A stretch of 64,000 nt of DNA from Anisakis pegreffii (Eukaryota > Nematoda > Chromadorea > Rhabditida > Anisakidae), in the NCBI GenBank assembly GCA_035041965.1, contig JAPYMA010000544.1, forward strand, positions 124,001-188,000. Direction: 5' to 3'. Shown piece by piece: positions 1 through 10,957 of this stretch. A program made the position numbers and the translations under genes. The notes beneath the pieces were generated by a model. That model did no database searches and was not told where the DNA came from. It saw only the letters and a list, made by a program, of their open reading frames with translations. Position 1 is the first letter of the stretch. Each line of letters opens with the position of its first letter.

Positions 1-3000
1 ACGCACCTTTTATCTACGTTGCACGGGAAAGCCAAAGCAGCGTTGGAAGGGTTACCGGTGACAAACGCTAGCTACAATGAAGCGATAGAAATACTGCGCA
101 ATAGATTTGGCGACGTGAATGTAGTGCGAAGAGCACTCTATGTAAAAATACAGAACCTACCAAAATGCGATAAGACTACAGAAAGCATAGCATGTTTGAC
201 GGAAAACCTCGATAAACTATGCCGACAGTTGAAAGCAGTCGGAGAAGATCCAGATCACCCTGCAATCCTGTTGGGGATTCAGCAGAAGCTGTCACCAACC
301 GTACTTGAAAACATCACACAATCAAAACCAGCAGCTCAACAATGGACAATGAACGGTTTACAAGCAGCGTTAGAAAATTACATCAAGATGAAAGAAGAAG
401 TACAGAACATACTCAACGTAGGGGAAACGCAGCCCGCAACGAGAAGAATCACCTATACTAATCAAGTGACCACTGCACCTTACGTGAAAAGACAAGCTGA
501 GAGCCGTGATCCAGCACCTAAAAGCTGTGAACTGTGCACCGAACATCACTTCGCCGATGCGTGCATGAATTATTTGAGAACCGATGACAGAAGAAATAGA
601 TTGACGTACCTTCAGCGATGTTTTAGATGTCTGAAAATTGGACATCAAAGTAATCGGTGCCAATACACTCGACCGTGTTATTTCTGCACTGGTAATCATC
701 ATCAGGCCCTCTGCACAAGAAGAGAACCGGTCAATAATTCATGGCAATCACGACAACCATCAAGAAGACAGGCGAATATGTATCAAAGCACGGGCGGTTT
801 CACACGCACAAATCAGATGACGCAACAGAATGCGAGCTATCAGAATAGAACAGAACCAGGCCGTCTCCCATGGCAAGGAGGAGACGGGTGGTTGATCCCC
901 CAGCAGGATTGGACTACGAGGCAACCAACTGAAAAACGCCAAAACGCGACAATGGAATCAACTCGAGAGCGAAGTAATGTTAATCAACCGACGCAGCTAG
1001 CAAGCAACACCCACATCACAGCACCGAAAAACGGTGGCCTGCAAGCAAATACAGCAACGACGACTGACTGGGTAGACGAACTCACAGTCGAATTACCGAA
1101 AGGAAAGTATCGCGAAAAACTGGAGGCTAAAGATGTTTACCTTATGACAATAGACGTTGAGTTATCCAACCCTAATTCAGAACAGGAAAGAGGTTATCCG
1201 GCGACGGCACTTCTCGATTCCGGTTCGCAGCGAACATTCATTTCTGAAGAAATTGTTAAGAAGATGCAACTATCGTCAGTACTTCAACAAGTTTTATCAC
1301 TCAACACTTTCGCATCGAAGAAAAGCCGCCCTGTCGACTCGAAATTAGTGGAGCTACAGATTACCATGAGGGATGGAACAAAAAAGATTATTCAAGCTAA
1401 TTCGATTTCTTTCCTAACGAACGAGCTCCAGCGCAAAGTACCGATAAAGTGTTCACAAAACAAAGCGTGGGAAACATCAGAAGAAGAAGTGATACCGGAT
1501 TTGTTGATTGGAGCTGATTACTTATGGGATTTCATGAAAGGATCAGAAATTGAAAAATTACCGGGAGGACTGTATCGGATCTCGACAAATATTGGTGATG
1601 GATTAAGCGGACACCTGCGAGCGGGAGTAACGGATGGTAACTCCACCGAATTACCCATTAAGGTCACCAGTGATGACTCAGAGAAACATGCAAAACTTGA
1701 TAAGTTACCCACAAACGTTGAAGACTTCTGGAACTTAGAAAGTATGGGAATTAAGGATAACCCCTCGCTTAGTGATGACGATAACGCACTTCAGCAATTC
1801 GAGAAAACAGTGAGTAAGAAAGGCAATCGTTACGAGGTGGGTTGGCCATGGAAAGGAGACGAGAAGACTTTAACAAATAACTATGGACTCAGTATGGGCA
1901 GATTGAAAACACTGCTTAAACGATTACGAACGGATGAAACATTATTCGAAAGATATGATGAGACCATCACAAAACAAGAAGAACTAGGTATTATTGAAAG
2001 AGCAGATCATTTCATCCCACAACATCGACCCGTCTACTATATTCCTCATCAGCCAGTAATAACACCATTCAAGGCAACAACAAAACTGCGAGTAGTCTAC
2101 GATGCCAGCTCAAAAGCTAGCAAGAAGGAGGTCAGCCTTAACGAAGCCATACTCAGAGGACCACCGATTTTACCCCAACTATGTGGTATGCTGTTAAGAT
2201 TTAGACTCTCGCCAATCATCATCACCGCAGATATTGAAAAGGCGTTTCTCCAAGTTTCGTTGAGGGAGGAAGATCGAGACACTACTCGCTTCCTATGGGT
2301 AAAAGATCGCAAGTATGATGTGTCAAAAAATAATACCCAGGTTTATCGCTTCACACGACTGCCGTTTGGAGTGGTAGCCAGCCCTTTTCTATTAGCAGCC
2401 ACAATAAGGTATCACCTTGATTCAGTTGTGAATAAGCGCACAGAGCTTAATACGACAGAAGAAGAAAATTTGAAGAGCCTGATCGATGAAGTTAGAGCAA
2501 ATATGTACGTCGATAACATCATGATAGGTGCAGACACAATCGCAAATGCCGAATGGAAATACCAAATGCTCAAGAAGATATTCCAAAACGCGTCAATGAA
2601 TCTCCGAGAATGGATCTCCAATGATGACGCGGTAAATGAACGCTTCGACCACGAAGATCGTATCGAAGGCAATATGTCTAAAATATTAGGACACTTATGG
2701 AACGTGCAAGATGATCTGTTACAAATCCAGTTGAAAGAAACTGTGGAGGCAGACATGGAAGTTCTTACGAAGAGAAAAGTATTGAATCAATTAGCTAGTA
2801 ATTTTGACCCGCTCGGACTGCTCTCTCCTGTAATACTATGCGGAAAACTGTTTATTCGAAAGCTGTGGAACGAAAAGTTAGGATGGGATGAGGTTATATC
2901 AGATAACAGAACGATTGAATGGCGAGTAATGATGGCAGAGTGGAAACGACAAACAAAATTTCAAATTCCACGCCTGGTACGTAAGAACAAGGCCTTCGGT

Positions 3001-4743
3001 CCGATAACATTACACGCCTTTGTCGATGCATCTAAGGTAGCCTACGCCACGTGCATTTACCTAAGAGAAGGCAAAGCCACAGAAGACGGATTAGTCCATT
3101 TAATTTATGCTAAAAACAGACTCAATCCTACTAAGACGGTAACTATTCCGAGACTCGAGCTGTTGGCCGCTTTGATTGGTCACAGAGCCGTAAGATTCGT
3201 CGAAGAAGAACTGGGCATTAAAGTCGACAGGAAAATTGTATGGTGCGATGCGAAGTGTGTTCTGACGTGGATTTCGTCAAGGAAAGCGCTTCCGGTTTTC
3301 ATATCAAATAGAGTCCGAGAGATCCGAGAAGATCGAAGCATTGAATATCGCTATGTTCGGACAACTGAAAATCCAGCTGATATAGCTACTCGGGGGGCCA
3401 ATTCCGAAGAACTCTCGAATCACGTTATGTGGTGGAATGGCCCAATATGGCTAAGACAATCAGAAGTGAACTGGCCACCAGAGGATGGAGATAAAGAACT
3501 CAGTGATGATGAGGAATTAGGTCAACCATCTGAATTCGGGAACCTGGTAGAATATAATGTCAACTCGATCAACGATAACAGAGTCAACGTAGAACCACAG
3601 GATGATGTATTAGAAAGACTCGTTGAAAGAGTGAATACTTGGCGTAAATTAAAAGGTGCCGTTGCTTATATTCTGAGATGGATCAGAAGGGGCAGCCGTT
3701 CACCAGTTAACTCGAGAGATCAGCTGAGTGCTGATGAACTCGAAGAAGCAGAGAAGTTAATTGTGCAACGCACACAAGACAAATACTTCAAAGAAATACA
3801 TCTAGCAGTTGAAGAAAAAACACGACATCAAGTAAAAGATCAGCTTGGAATCCAGTTGATCAACGGCATCCTCCGATGTGTAGGGAGATATGAGAGGGCG
3901 AAGATTGAGGAGAATGCCAGAGCTCCAATATTAATTCCGAGTAAAGGGCGAATCACTGAACTAATTGTTAATGAAGCGCATCATCGAAGTCTTCATAATG
4001 GCTTACAATTCACCCTCTGCACTGTTCGCCAGAAATATTGGATTCCAAAAGGCAGAGCGACCGTTAAGCGAATAATTAGAACGTGCAAACTTTGCAAAAG
4101 AAACGAAGGAGGCCCGTTTGCATTACCGCCGATGCCAGCACTACCAAGGATGAGGACAACACGCACGTTCCCCTTTCAGCATACAGGGCTGGATTACTTT
4201 GGGCCATTGGAGGTCAAAGATGGTGGAGTAAACAGAAAAATATGGGGTTGTTTATGGACATGTCTTAATACCAGAGCAGTGCATATAGATGTTGTCACAA
4301 ATTTAACAGCTGAGACATTTCTAAATGCCTTTCAACGATTTATTGCAAGAAGAGGAACACCGTCAGTGATAATATCAGACAACGCAACAACATTCACAGC
4401 TGGTAGCAGAGCTCTACTCACCACTACTGAAGGAAACGAATGGGAAACAGGTGGTATTCAGCTTGGAAGAGATTTGGGCATAAAATGGCAATTCATCACT
4501 AGCCATGCGCCGTGGAAAGGAGGAGTCTACGAACGTATCATTGGATTAATCAAGCGTACAATGAGAAAAACGATTGGTCGAAGAATTCTAACTATTGAGC
4601 ATATGATAACGTTTCTTTGTGAAGTGGAGGTAGTACTTAATAGCAGACCGCTAACTTATCTGTATGAAGAACCTGATGGCCGCATTATACGTCCAACACA
4701 TCCGAACAGCCTACTTAAAAACGATGAACAGAGAAAAAATTGA
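1..4743 (+). CDS. gag-pol polyprotein of Pao/BEL element (5' partial)
   Basis: The frame is open from the left edge, so the N-terminus is missing. Counting from base 19, Cys/His clusters resembling gag zinc knuckles lie near residues 170-235. An aspartic protease motif (LLDSGSQRTF) is near residue 398. Reverse transcriptase follows, with LRVVYDASSK and a catalytic box reading YVDN instead of YVDD near residue 830. RNase H (FVDAS) is near 1000. The integrase zinc-binding H-H-C-C region is at about 1320-1360, and the catalytic D, D and E lie in HTGLDYF, SDNATTF and GGVYERI. Translation ends soon after, in a short unrelated tail (LLKNDEQRKN). The usual end of BEL pol (a xRPLxxLYPLE signature) appears in the next frame, inside the env-like ORF. 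This points to an internal deletion and frame change at about 4700-4750 that removes the integrase C-terminal region. Confidence 0.92.
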   Translation, partial: THLLSTLHGKAKAALEGLPVTNASYNEAIEILRNRFGDVNVVRRALYVKIQNLPKCDKTTESIACLTENLDKLCRQLKAVGEDPDHPAILLGIQQKLSPTVLENITQSKPAAQQWTMNGLQAALENYIKMKEEVQNILNVGETQPATRRITYTNQVTTAPYVKRQAESRDPAPKSCELCTEHHFADACMNYLRTDDRRNRLTYLQRCFRCLKIGHQSNRCQYTRPCYFCTGNHHQALCTRREPVNNSWQSRQPSRRQANMYQSTGGFTRTNQMTQQNASYQNRTEPGRLPWQGGDGWLIPQQDWTTRQPTEKRQNATMESTRERSNVNQPTQLASNTHITAPKNGGLQANTATTTDWVDELTVELPKGKYREKLEAKDVYLMTIDVELSNPNSEQERGYPATALLDSGSQRTFISEEIVKKMQLSSVLQQVLSLNTFASKKSRPVDSKLVELQITMRDGTKKIIQANSISFLTNELQRKVPIKCSQNKAWETSEEEVIPDLLIGADYLWDFMKGSEIEKLPGGLYRISTNIGDGLSGHLRAGVTDGNSTELPIKVTSDDSEKHAKLDKLPTNVEDFWNLESMGIKDNPSLSDDDNALQQFEKTVSKKGNRYEVGWPWKGDEKTLTNNYGLSMGRLKTLLKRLRTDETLFERYDETITKQEELGIIERADHFIPQHRPVYYIPHQPVITPFKATTKLRVVYDASSKASKKEVSLNEAILRGPPILPQLCGMLLRFRLSPIIITADIEKAFLQVSLREEDRDTTRFLWVKDRKYDVSKNNTQVYRFTRLPFGVVASPFLLAATIRYHLDSVVNKRTELNTTEEENLKSLIDEVRANMYVDNIMIGADTIANAEWKYQMLKKIFQNASMNLREWISNDDAVNERFDHEDRIEGNMSKILGHLWNVQDDLLQIQLKETVEADMEVLTKRKVLNQLASNFDPLGLLSPVILCGKLFIRKLWNEKLGWDEVISDNRTIEWRVMMAEWKRQTKFQIPRLVRKNKAFGPITLHAFVDASKVAYATCIYLREGKATEDGLVHLIYAKNRLNPTKTVTIPRLELLAALIGHRAVRFVEEELGIKVDRKIVWCDAKCVLTWISSRKALPVFISNRVREIREDRSIEYRYVRTTENPADIATRGANSEELSNHVMWWNGPIWLRQSEVNWPPEDGDKELSDDEELGQPSEFGNLVEYNVNSINDNRVNVEPQDDVLERLVERVNTWRKLKGAVAYILRWIRRGSRSPVNSRDQLSADELEEAEKLIVQRTQDKYFKEIHLAVEEKTRHQVKDQLGIQLINGILRCVGRYERAKIEENARAPILIPSKGRITELIVNEAHHRSLHNGLQFTLCTVRQKYWIPKGRATVKRIIRTCKLCKRNEGGPFALPPMPALPRMRTTRTFPFQHTGLDYFGPLEVKDGGVNRKIWGCLWTCLNTRAVHIDVVTNLTAETFLNAFQRFIARRGTPSVIISDNATTFTAGSRALLTTTEGNEWETGGIQLGRDLGIKWQFITSHAPWKGGVYERIIGLIKRTMRKTIGRRILTIEHMITFLCEVEVVLNSRPLTYLYEEPDGRIIRPTHPNSLLKNDEQRKN

Positions 4744-6715
4744 ACGGCCACTGAACAAACTATATCCACTGGAAGTAAGAAGTGACGAACGTGAACCACA
4801 TCAGAATTTGGAAACAAGGGAACCTCTCATGGACGACTTGGCAGCTTCCAACGAAGAAGAAATGAATACAGAAACATCTATGGACGAAAGACCTGACTGC
4901 CCCAAGTTCCGTGCAAATGAAGCCGACATGAACCTCCAAATGGAGACAACGGAGGAACGGGATGAAAACTCAGCAGAATCGGACGACAACGAAAGAAGAA
5001 GAGTGAAGAGTCACGACAGTGGTAGGAAAAAAGAAGTCAAAATTTCAACCAAGCTTATTCTGGCCGTTGCATTCATTGGAATGATGTTATCTACTTCAGT
5101 GTCAGCCCAATTGAAATGTGATCACAAAGGCGGAACATTGATACGACTGCCAACACCACATGGATGCCCAGACTTCATGAACGGCGTAGCTAAAGAAATA
5201 GAAGTAAACGTGGCTACTCGTCAATACATCCGGCAACCAGCAATCATGTGTTCCAAACTAATCCATACAGTCTGTACTAAAGCATTCCTCCGACTTATAC
5301 TGACGGTTTCAAGAGACGAAAGAGCGATCAGAGCAACTACAACAAATGATTGTTGGAAATTATGGAAGGAAAAGCAATTGGAAGGGATAAAACTATTTCA
5401 AGAAGACAGCGGCGAGTGGAAATCGCGAGAGAGGAGTTCATACTCGTTCGGTTGGCTAGGGGAACGATGCTACACTATTACAAACTTTATAGTTAAAAGA
5501 GGAGATTTGTTATATCACAATGGAACTCACATCATTTCACCATTAGCATCAGTAGAACAGTGCGAAATAAAGAAAGGGAGCTGTCGAGCAAATCACGCCA
5601 CTTACGTATGGCATGTACCAAACTCGTCAGAATGCAACTATCGGTCAAGAGGCACGTACAAGGCTCGGTTCATTAGTGATCATTGCTTCATCGACGAGTT
5701 ACAATTAGCAATCGTGGTGAAGAAGTATCCATTAGTTGGAAAGGGAATATGCAACAAAGAAGCAACGTGGATGTCAACGAATGGCGAAGTGATGCTATCA
5801 ATAAAGAAGAATCAGACAAGTAAACTAGAAGTACAAGGAATGACGGGAAATAAATTGTCACCGGTTTTGCTTATAGAAAAAGACAAAGACGTTGAAGATG
5901 ACAGAGAGAATAAAAAACTCCAATTCTTGTACGATAAACTCATTCTAGAAATACAGGAAAGAACAGTAGAGAATTGGAGGCGAATATGTCACCATGATGA
6001 TACGATCATAAGGCTAGTGAGACAAGTGGCCAGAACAAACCCGGTTGAAGCGGCAAAACTCATACTTAATCGAGACGATGTGACCACAGCAAAAATCCGA
6101 CGTGATAAGATGATAGTCAGATGTGCAGGCAGCGATCAGCCAAGGTCGGGAAAATGGTCGATCAATTCCACATTAAGCGAAGTCATCTTCAACGCATCTA
6201 CAATCAGTGAAGAACAACGAACGGGAGTGCTTTTACAACAGATCAGCAATTACCAGAAATCGTTTCCAGAAACGAGTGAAGGAGGGAATTTAAGCTATGA
6301 AGAAGAAGACGATGAAGAATTCCTGGAAGAAGTCGGCGTTCAATTCGAAAAAACCATTGAAGATACTGAAGAAAAAATTATGTCGATCGTCAGTCACTGG
6401 AAGCTTGGCCTAATGGCCTTAACGACAATACTACTGATCGTTGGGGCTGTCGCCGGCTTAATTTATTTTCAGATATTCTGTGGATGGATGCGATTGTGCC
6501 CTCGGAAATCGCGCCGGACAGATACGGACCAGATGTGCATGTTTACTATGAAGTCTATGGAACAGAAACGAACCAATCGAGAACTCTTAGCGGAAATTGA
6601 TGAATCTCGTGAACCACAGCAGATATCGATCAAACCGCCTATGTGGAATAACGTTAAAGCAGCAAAACTTCTCCAAATATCAACAAACCACGACAATCAA
6701 ACAACGAAGTTGTGA
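4664..6715 (+). CDS. env-like membrane glycoprotein ORF of the Pao/BEL element
   Basis: This 683-codon ORF overlaps the end of pol by about 80 bases in another frame. Its first 30 or so residues include the usual C-terminus of BEL pol, so the true start of any env product is probably further in or comes from a spliced RNA. A polar acidic stretch (to about residue 125) precedes a hydrophobic segment at about 128-148 ending in SVSA, which fits a signal peptide or signal anchor. A Cys-rich ectodomain with several NxS/T sites follows. A second hydrophobic segment at about 579-606 and a short Cys- and Arg-containing tail fit a type I envelope glycoprotein. Env-like third ORFs are known in nematode BEL elements such as Tas and Cer7. 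I cannot tell by eye which viral glycoprotein family it belongs to. The frame is intact. Confidence 0.75.
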   Translation: MKNLMAALYVQHIRTAYLKTMNREKIERPLNKLYPLEVRSDEREPHQNLETREPLMDDLAASNEEEMNTETSMDERPDCPKFRANEADMNLQMETTEERDENSAESDDNERRRVKSHDSGRKKEVKISTKLILAVAFIGMMLSTSVSAQLKCDHKGGTLIRLPTPHGCPDFMNGVAKEIEVNVATRQYIRQPAIMCSKLIHTVCTKAFLRLILTVSRDERAIRATTTNDCWKLWKEKQLEGIKLFQEDSGEWKSRERSSYSFGWLGERCYTITNFIVKRGDLLYHNGTHIISPLASVEQCEIKKGSCRANHATYVWHVPNSSECNYRSRGTYKARFISDHCFIDELQLAIVVKKYPLVGKGICNKEATWMSTNGEVMLSIKKNQTSKLEVQGMTGNKLSPVLLIEKDKDVEDDRENKKLQFLYDKLILEIQERTVENWRRICHHDDTIIRLVRQVARTNPVEAAKLILNRDDVTTAKIRRDKMIVRCAGSDQPRSGKWSINSTLSEVIFNASTISEEQRTGVLLQQISNYQKSFPETSEGGNLSYEEEDDEEFLEEVGVQFEKTIEDTEEKIMSIVSHWKLGLMALTTILLIVGAVAGLIYFQIFCGWMRLCPRKSRRTDTDQMCMFTMKSMEQKRTNRELLAEIDESREPQQISIKPPMWNNVKAAKLLQISTNHDNQTTKL

Positions 6716-6796
6716 GTATGGCGCATATTGTTTATAATCGAATTGGATCAATATCGATTCAGAAACATTTGTTTATCACGCTCTTTGTGGTGGGAG

Positions 6797-7646
6797 TGTC
6801 GCGATTATCGCGATTGTAAATGAAAGAGATATCTAATTGATCGCCGGAAATCAACGACGATCAGCTACCAAAGATTATGCCGATTTTGTAAAGTTATATA
6901 TTCACATGAAATATGAATCGCAACGCACTCTTAACCAGAGATCACTTCAAACCCAAAATCAACACCAAGGAACAACGAATATAAACAACCTCAATTTTCA
7001 AGGATCGCAACAGAGGCTTAAGTTATATTTTCACACAAAATATAGCTATCAAATATCACAATAAAATAAACAATTATTGAAAATCAAAAATAATTGTTGG
7101 AAATCAAAACCAAATGTTGAAAATAAACAATTATTGGAAATCAAAACCAAATGTTGGAAATCAAAATAATTATTGGAAATCAAAACAATTGTTGGAAATC
7201 AGAAGCCACCATGCCTATCATCCTGAGGTATAAAAGGATGAAGTTGGAGCAGAATCTTCATTTGTGATCGTATTATCTTTTTCAATGTGCGATAACTTTG
7301 AATTAAATTCTTAATATTTCCAATATCACTAACATAATCGCAGTTCTTCGATATTATGAATATTATTATTATCATTGTCATAATAATTATTATTATACGA
7401 TGCTTATTATTTGATCATACTAATTGATTATTTCGTATTATTATATCTGATTATATCGTAAACGATTATTCTTTAACAACATTATTGTCATATCATTATT
7501 ATTTAAATGACCACATAAGCTAGGAATATCTTGAGCGATTGATATTCTCAAATAATTGACGTGCTTGTATTAATCCGTGGTTTAATTACCCAAGTTTGAG
7601 GTGATTAAGCGAATAAACATTAGTTGGAAACTGGCTAATCGTTACA
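6797..7646 (+). repeat. Probable 3' LTR of the Pao/BEL element
   Basis: A short purine-rich tract (GGTGGGAG) ends at 6796 and is followed by TGTCGCG, a typical LTR start. The segment ends around 7646 in TTACA, giving TG...CA ends and about 850 bp. Inside are a set of short degenerate tandem units based on TTGGAAATCAAAA (7078-7200), a TATA box (TATAAAAGG at about 7225) and possible AATAAA-like signals. The 5' LTR is outside the window, so the ends are inferred. Confidence 0.6.
7225..7233 (+). promoter_or_regulatory. TATA box within the 3' LTR
   Basis: TATAAAAGG lies inside the inferred LTR downstream of the tandem units, where a U3 promoter would be expected. In a 3' LTR it could drive transcription into the flanking DNA. 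Confidence 0.45.
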
Positions 7647-8363
7647 CTCACGTACAAAATTCGTGTTAGATACTCGAAACCGACTAACCGTTCGGCACCG
7701 CCTGAAACGTGTCGTAATGATTAATATTAGGTCAGAAATCGAGACAGCTTCAACATGAAAAAGTTCCCCACTTTTACGCATCAACTTCCATGCCGTGATG
7801 TCTCGGAATTTGTTTACGATGAAAAAAGACAATAAAAATCGCTAGCCGAACTCATCCTTGCATCTACTCATTTTAAGGTATCTTTCAAGAAATCCAATCG
7901 TTGCATTCATCTTTTACTTAACTCATTTACCCGGTTTTCTTAATGTAGTAGTGATGCATGTCGCTTTCATGTTTTTGGGTTACGGTAGTTTTTGGCGAAA
8001 CGTCGACTCCTTGAATTTTTTCAATTTAGTGTGTGGTGGAGTTGCCACACGATTTTTCTGGGTTCTACCAAATCCGTTGCTGTCCAGGGCTCGAAAGTTT
8101 TTCTTAACCAGCCGGTGGTCTTGTTCAGTGCTCGTGCCCTTGTTGCTCAGCTCATTCCTCTATGAAACTGAAAAAAACTCAGTGATTCACCGAGAACTGT
8201 TGTTATCATTCGGGTTTTTGCTTCATTAATGAGCTGAAAAGGTGCATAATTTGTTCTAAGCCATTAATTGGAAAATGGGAAAAACAAGAAGAAAAGCGGA
8301 AGAGAATTGTGCTCAACAAAAAATCCAATGAATGCTTTCCATTTATGCATGGCCCCTTCAATG
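7647..8363 (+). repeat. Dispersed 0.7-kb repeat, copy 1
   Basis: This segment matches 31909-32627 in the same orientation along almost its whole length, with many substitutions and small indels. Both copies share a start region around GTTAGATACTCGAAACC and an end around ATGGCCCCTT. Neither contains a long conserved ORF, so it is probably a non-autonomous element or the decayed remnant of one. Copy 1 begins directly at the inferred LTR end. Confidence 0.85.
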
Positions 8364-10957
8364 ATTGGCTGAAATTCTTATACGGAGTATTTCTGTAGAT
8401 TGAATCTACATCGAAATGAGTAGTGCCACGGATTCGCTCGACAATGTGATATCTCCTACTAGAGAGTTTGTCGACGAGGGGAGCGAGACGATTCAAGTTG
8501 GTCTTTTGATGCCGAAATCGTGTTCACATCTCCGAATGTTCATGAATTACGTTATCGTGGTTCAGCAAATGTGTAGCAACAGCGGAGTTGCAAGAACGAA
8601 TACTTTTTATTTTGGATTCTTGGGCACCATTTAAAAGACACGCAGAAATGAGGCGATTACTCCTCCCCAAATGTGACGTTCGAAAGCGAGAATGTACCAC
8701 CTGGTGCTATTTCAGAAATTCAACCTCTTCATCGATTTTTCTTTAGGATATTCAAAAACTTCATCCGCAAGATACACTGTTATGTTATTATTTATGATAT
8801 TAATTTTCTGACTTATCGACGAGAAAATATTCTGTCTATTCTGGAAGTCGTTTTCAACCAGTTTTGCAACCCGATATTTCTGGAATTTATTAAATATTCG
8901 TGGTACGCTTGTGGATAATCCACCGACATCCGGATGAATTCGAAACACCGGTTCAAATGTGTTTCCCAAACGATGTAGTTCAGGATTGTGACATCGATAA
9001 TTGTGATCACTTATCTTTTGTGAAATGTTCTCATTATAAATGGTGTTTATGTTTCGAATATTTTATTGCGAATCGACATGCTCATTATGATCAGATGTGA
9101 ACAGCAAAAAAAAATCAAAAAACCAAAAAAATAAAAAATGTCTCCACGATAGAAATTGTGGGGAGGGCAGCAAAACATCACGGTTGCTTCAATATGCTAC
9201 AGATGTATGAGTAAAAAAACTTTTCGAGCACGTGGGTCCAAACCTCCGGGCATCCACTCTTGAGTCTAGCGCAATATCTGCCGGGCCAAGCCGCCAGTTT
9301 TAGATGGAAATTCAGAACGTTACTTCAATACAATGAAAACTTTTTTCCCGCCATATCTCGCGTCCCCTTTGTGCTTAGCAAAAAATTTTTGCATATACAT
9401 GATCAGCTTAACGAGCTGTACAATATGATGTATGTCTCATCCCGAAAGGCTGGGGTAAATACGTGACCATCCCCCGTGAGCGTTATCTGATTGAAGGTAA
9501 TATTTATTCGGTAAAGCATACTGCATACAATTCTTCTTATTACACGACGACCGATAAATGAGACACACATACAGTTTCGTTAAATATGATGTCCTGGCAT
9601 GATAATAATAGCAGTGATTTTTCGAAGCAACAATGTATTTATTTCAGTTCCGAAAAGGTTTTGAAAAATCCCTCCAAATGGCAAAACATCAGAGAAGAAA
9701 CTGTGAAATTGGGTGACTTTGAACAGAATTGTGGGGGTACCGTTGTAACGCACTTCAACATTGGTAAGCTCCCGACACTTCGAAATGATTAATGAATAAT
9801 TCGTTTTGCGAGATTATGGAAGGGAATTGATTTTTCCTTAACAATTTCAATAAAGTCAATGTTACAAGACAGGACACGTTGCAAAGAATCAAATCCACTG
9901 AATAAAATGAATAAAAAAAGATAATTTTTCATTTAAAATAAAACTTTCACAGATGAATGAAGTCGCCAGTTGGCCATATGGAACGTTACATCATTCAATG
10001 CAATTTCCATTCACCTCAACAATGTCGCCCGCTCCGATTCGTTTTGACCACCTTTAAGAGATAAAATAACCTACTTATGCCCAATTTTGATTGCGATAAC
10101 GCCAGTTTGAAGAAGTCATAAAGTAAGAAGTGCTTCAATACATTGGCTGACATCGTCTCTCATGAGCAATAAAAATTGGTTGAGCAGTTTGGTAGCACAG
10201 AAAAGATCATTGATTCGGTGTAGGACGAGATCGAGAACATCCGAATTTGATTACATCGATTTCTTTTCTTTCAGCTTTCACAATTTCTGATTCTTCAATC
10301 GCTCAAGAATGTTTTTTCAACCGGTATAATACTTCTTCCGTGATGTACGACAAAATTTCTTATGATGTTAATGACTGATACGCTTGAAAGGTAGAATGGG
10401 AATTTTAGACCTAATCCATCAGTTGTAGCTTAAAACGATCGATAATTCGAATTTATTTTCATCCCTCCGATGATTTTTTACTTATTCATTAACCATCACT
10501 TTGATGAAATGATTACTTTTTCATTCATCTCGAGGATAATTCCTCAAATGTTTATTGCATCTTCCTTCTTCATGAATAATTGAATTTGTTATTGGATGAC
10601 ATTTTTATCGCTGAAGAATGCTTTTTTTCATTGCCTTTCGTGTTTGATTACTGAAGTTCATATTGTTACCGGAATGGAAAAATAAGGTTTTAAAAATACT
10701 TCTTTTGTTGCAGAAAATTAATTTCTTTCAGGCCACTGAAAAATTTCCAGATCGATTTTCCTTTTGTTCCTGACATTAAATGTAGAAATTGTATCAGGAG
10801 AGGAGGGAGGGGGGGGGTGGAGCATCCGAGCGTGAGAACCACAGCGGTACACGCTGTCTTGCTGATTTCAGATACGATGGTCTGTTTTCGTAAAATAACC
10901 TCGCAAAATGAGTCTGGAAGAAGATAGGTAATTTTATTGGTTTTCATTTATTGAATT
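8364..10957. other. Gene-free region with degenerate open frames
   Basis: Only short frames occur here, and none shows a domain or splice pattern I recognise. Small overlapping frames on both strands at 8416-9100 and 9260-9470 could be decayed transposon sequence. A fragment at about 10800-10850 (poly-G followed by GGAGCATCCGAGCG) is shared with the repeat near 41470. Confidence 0.4.

Larger units (their letters stand above)
1..7646 (+). mobile_element. Pao/BEL LTR retrotransposon with env-like ORF, 5' end outside window
   Basis: The window opens inside a long retroelement coding region. In order it holds gag with Cys/His knuckles, an aspartic protease, reverse transcriptase, RNase H and integrase in one ORF, then an overlapping env-like ORF, then a probable 3' LTR. 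Protease-RT-RNaseH-integrase order with a Pao-type integrase is typical of BEL/Pao elements. The 5' LTR and start of gag lie left of the window, so LTR identity and the target-site duplication cannot be checked. The long ORFs have no internal stop, which suggests a fairly recent insertion. The right LTR edge is set at 7646 from a terminal CA, where a dispersed repeat (7647 onward) begins, so the element probably inserted into or beside that repeat. Confidence 0.9.

Noticed and set aside
7078..7205. CRISPR-like regularly spaced repeats
   Set aside because: Units are short, degenerate and in a nematode LTR; no cas genes; it is a simple tandem array.
9260..9466. 68-codon frame that looks partly protein-like
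   Set aside because: No splice partners, no motif, and it lies in decayed repeat-rich DNA.
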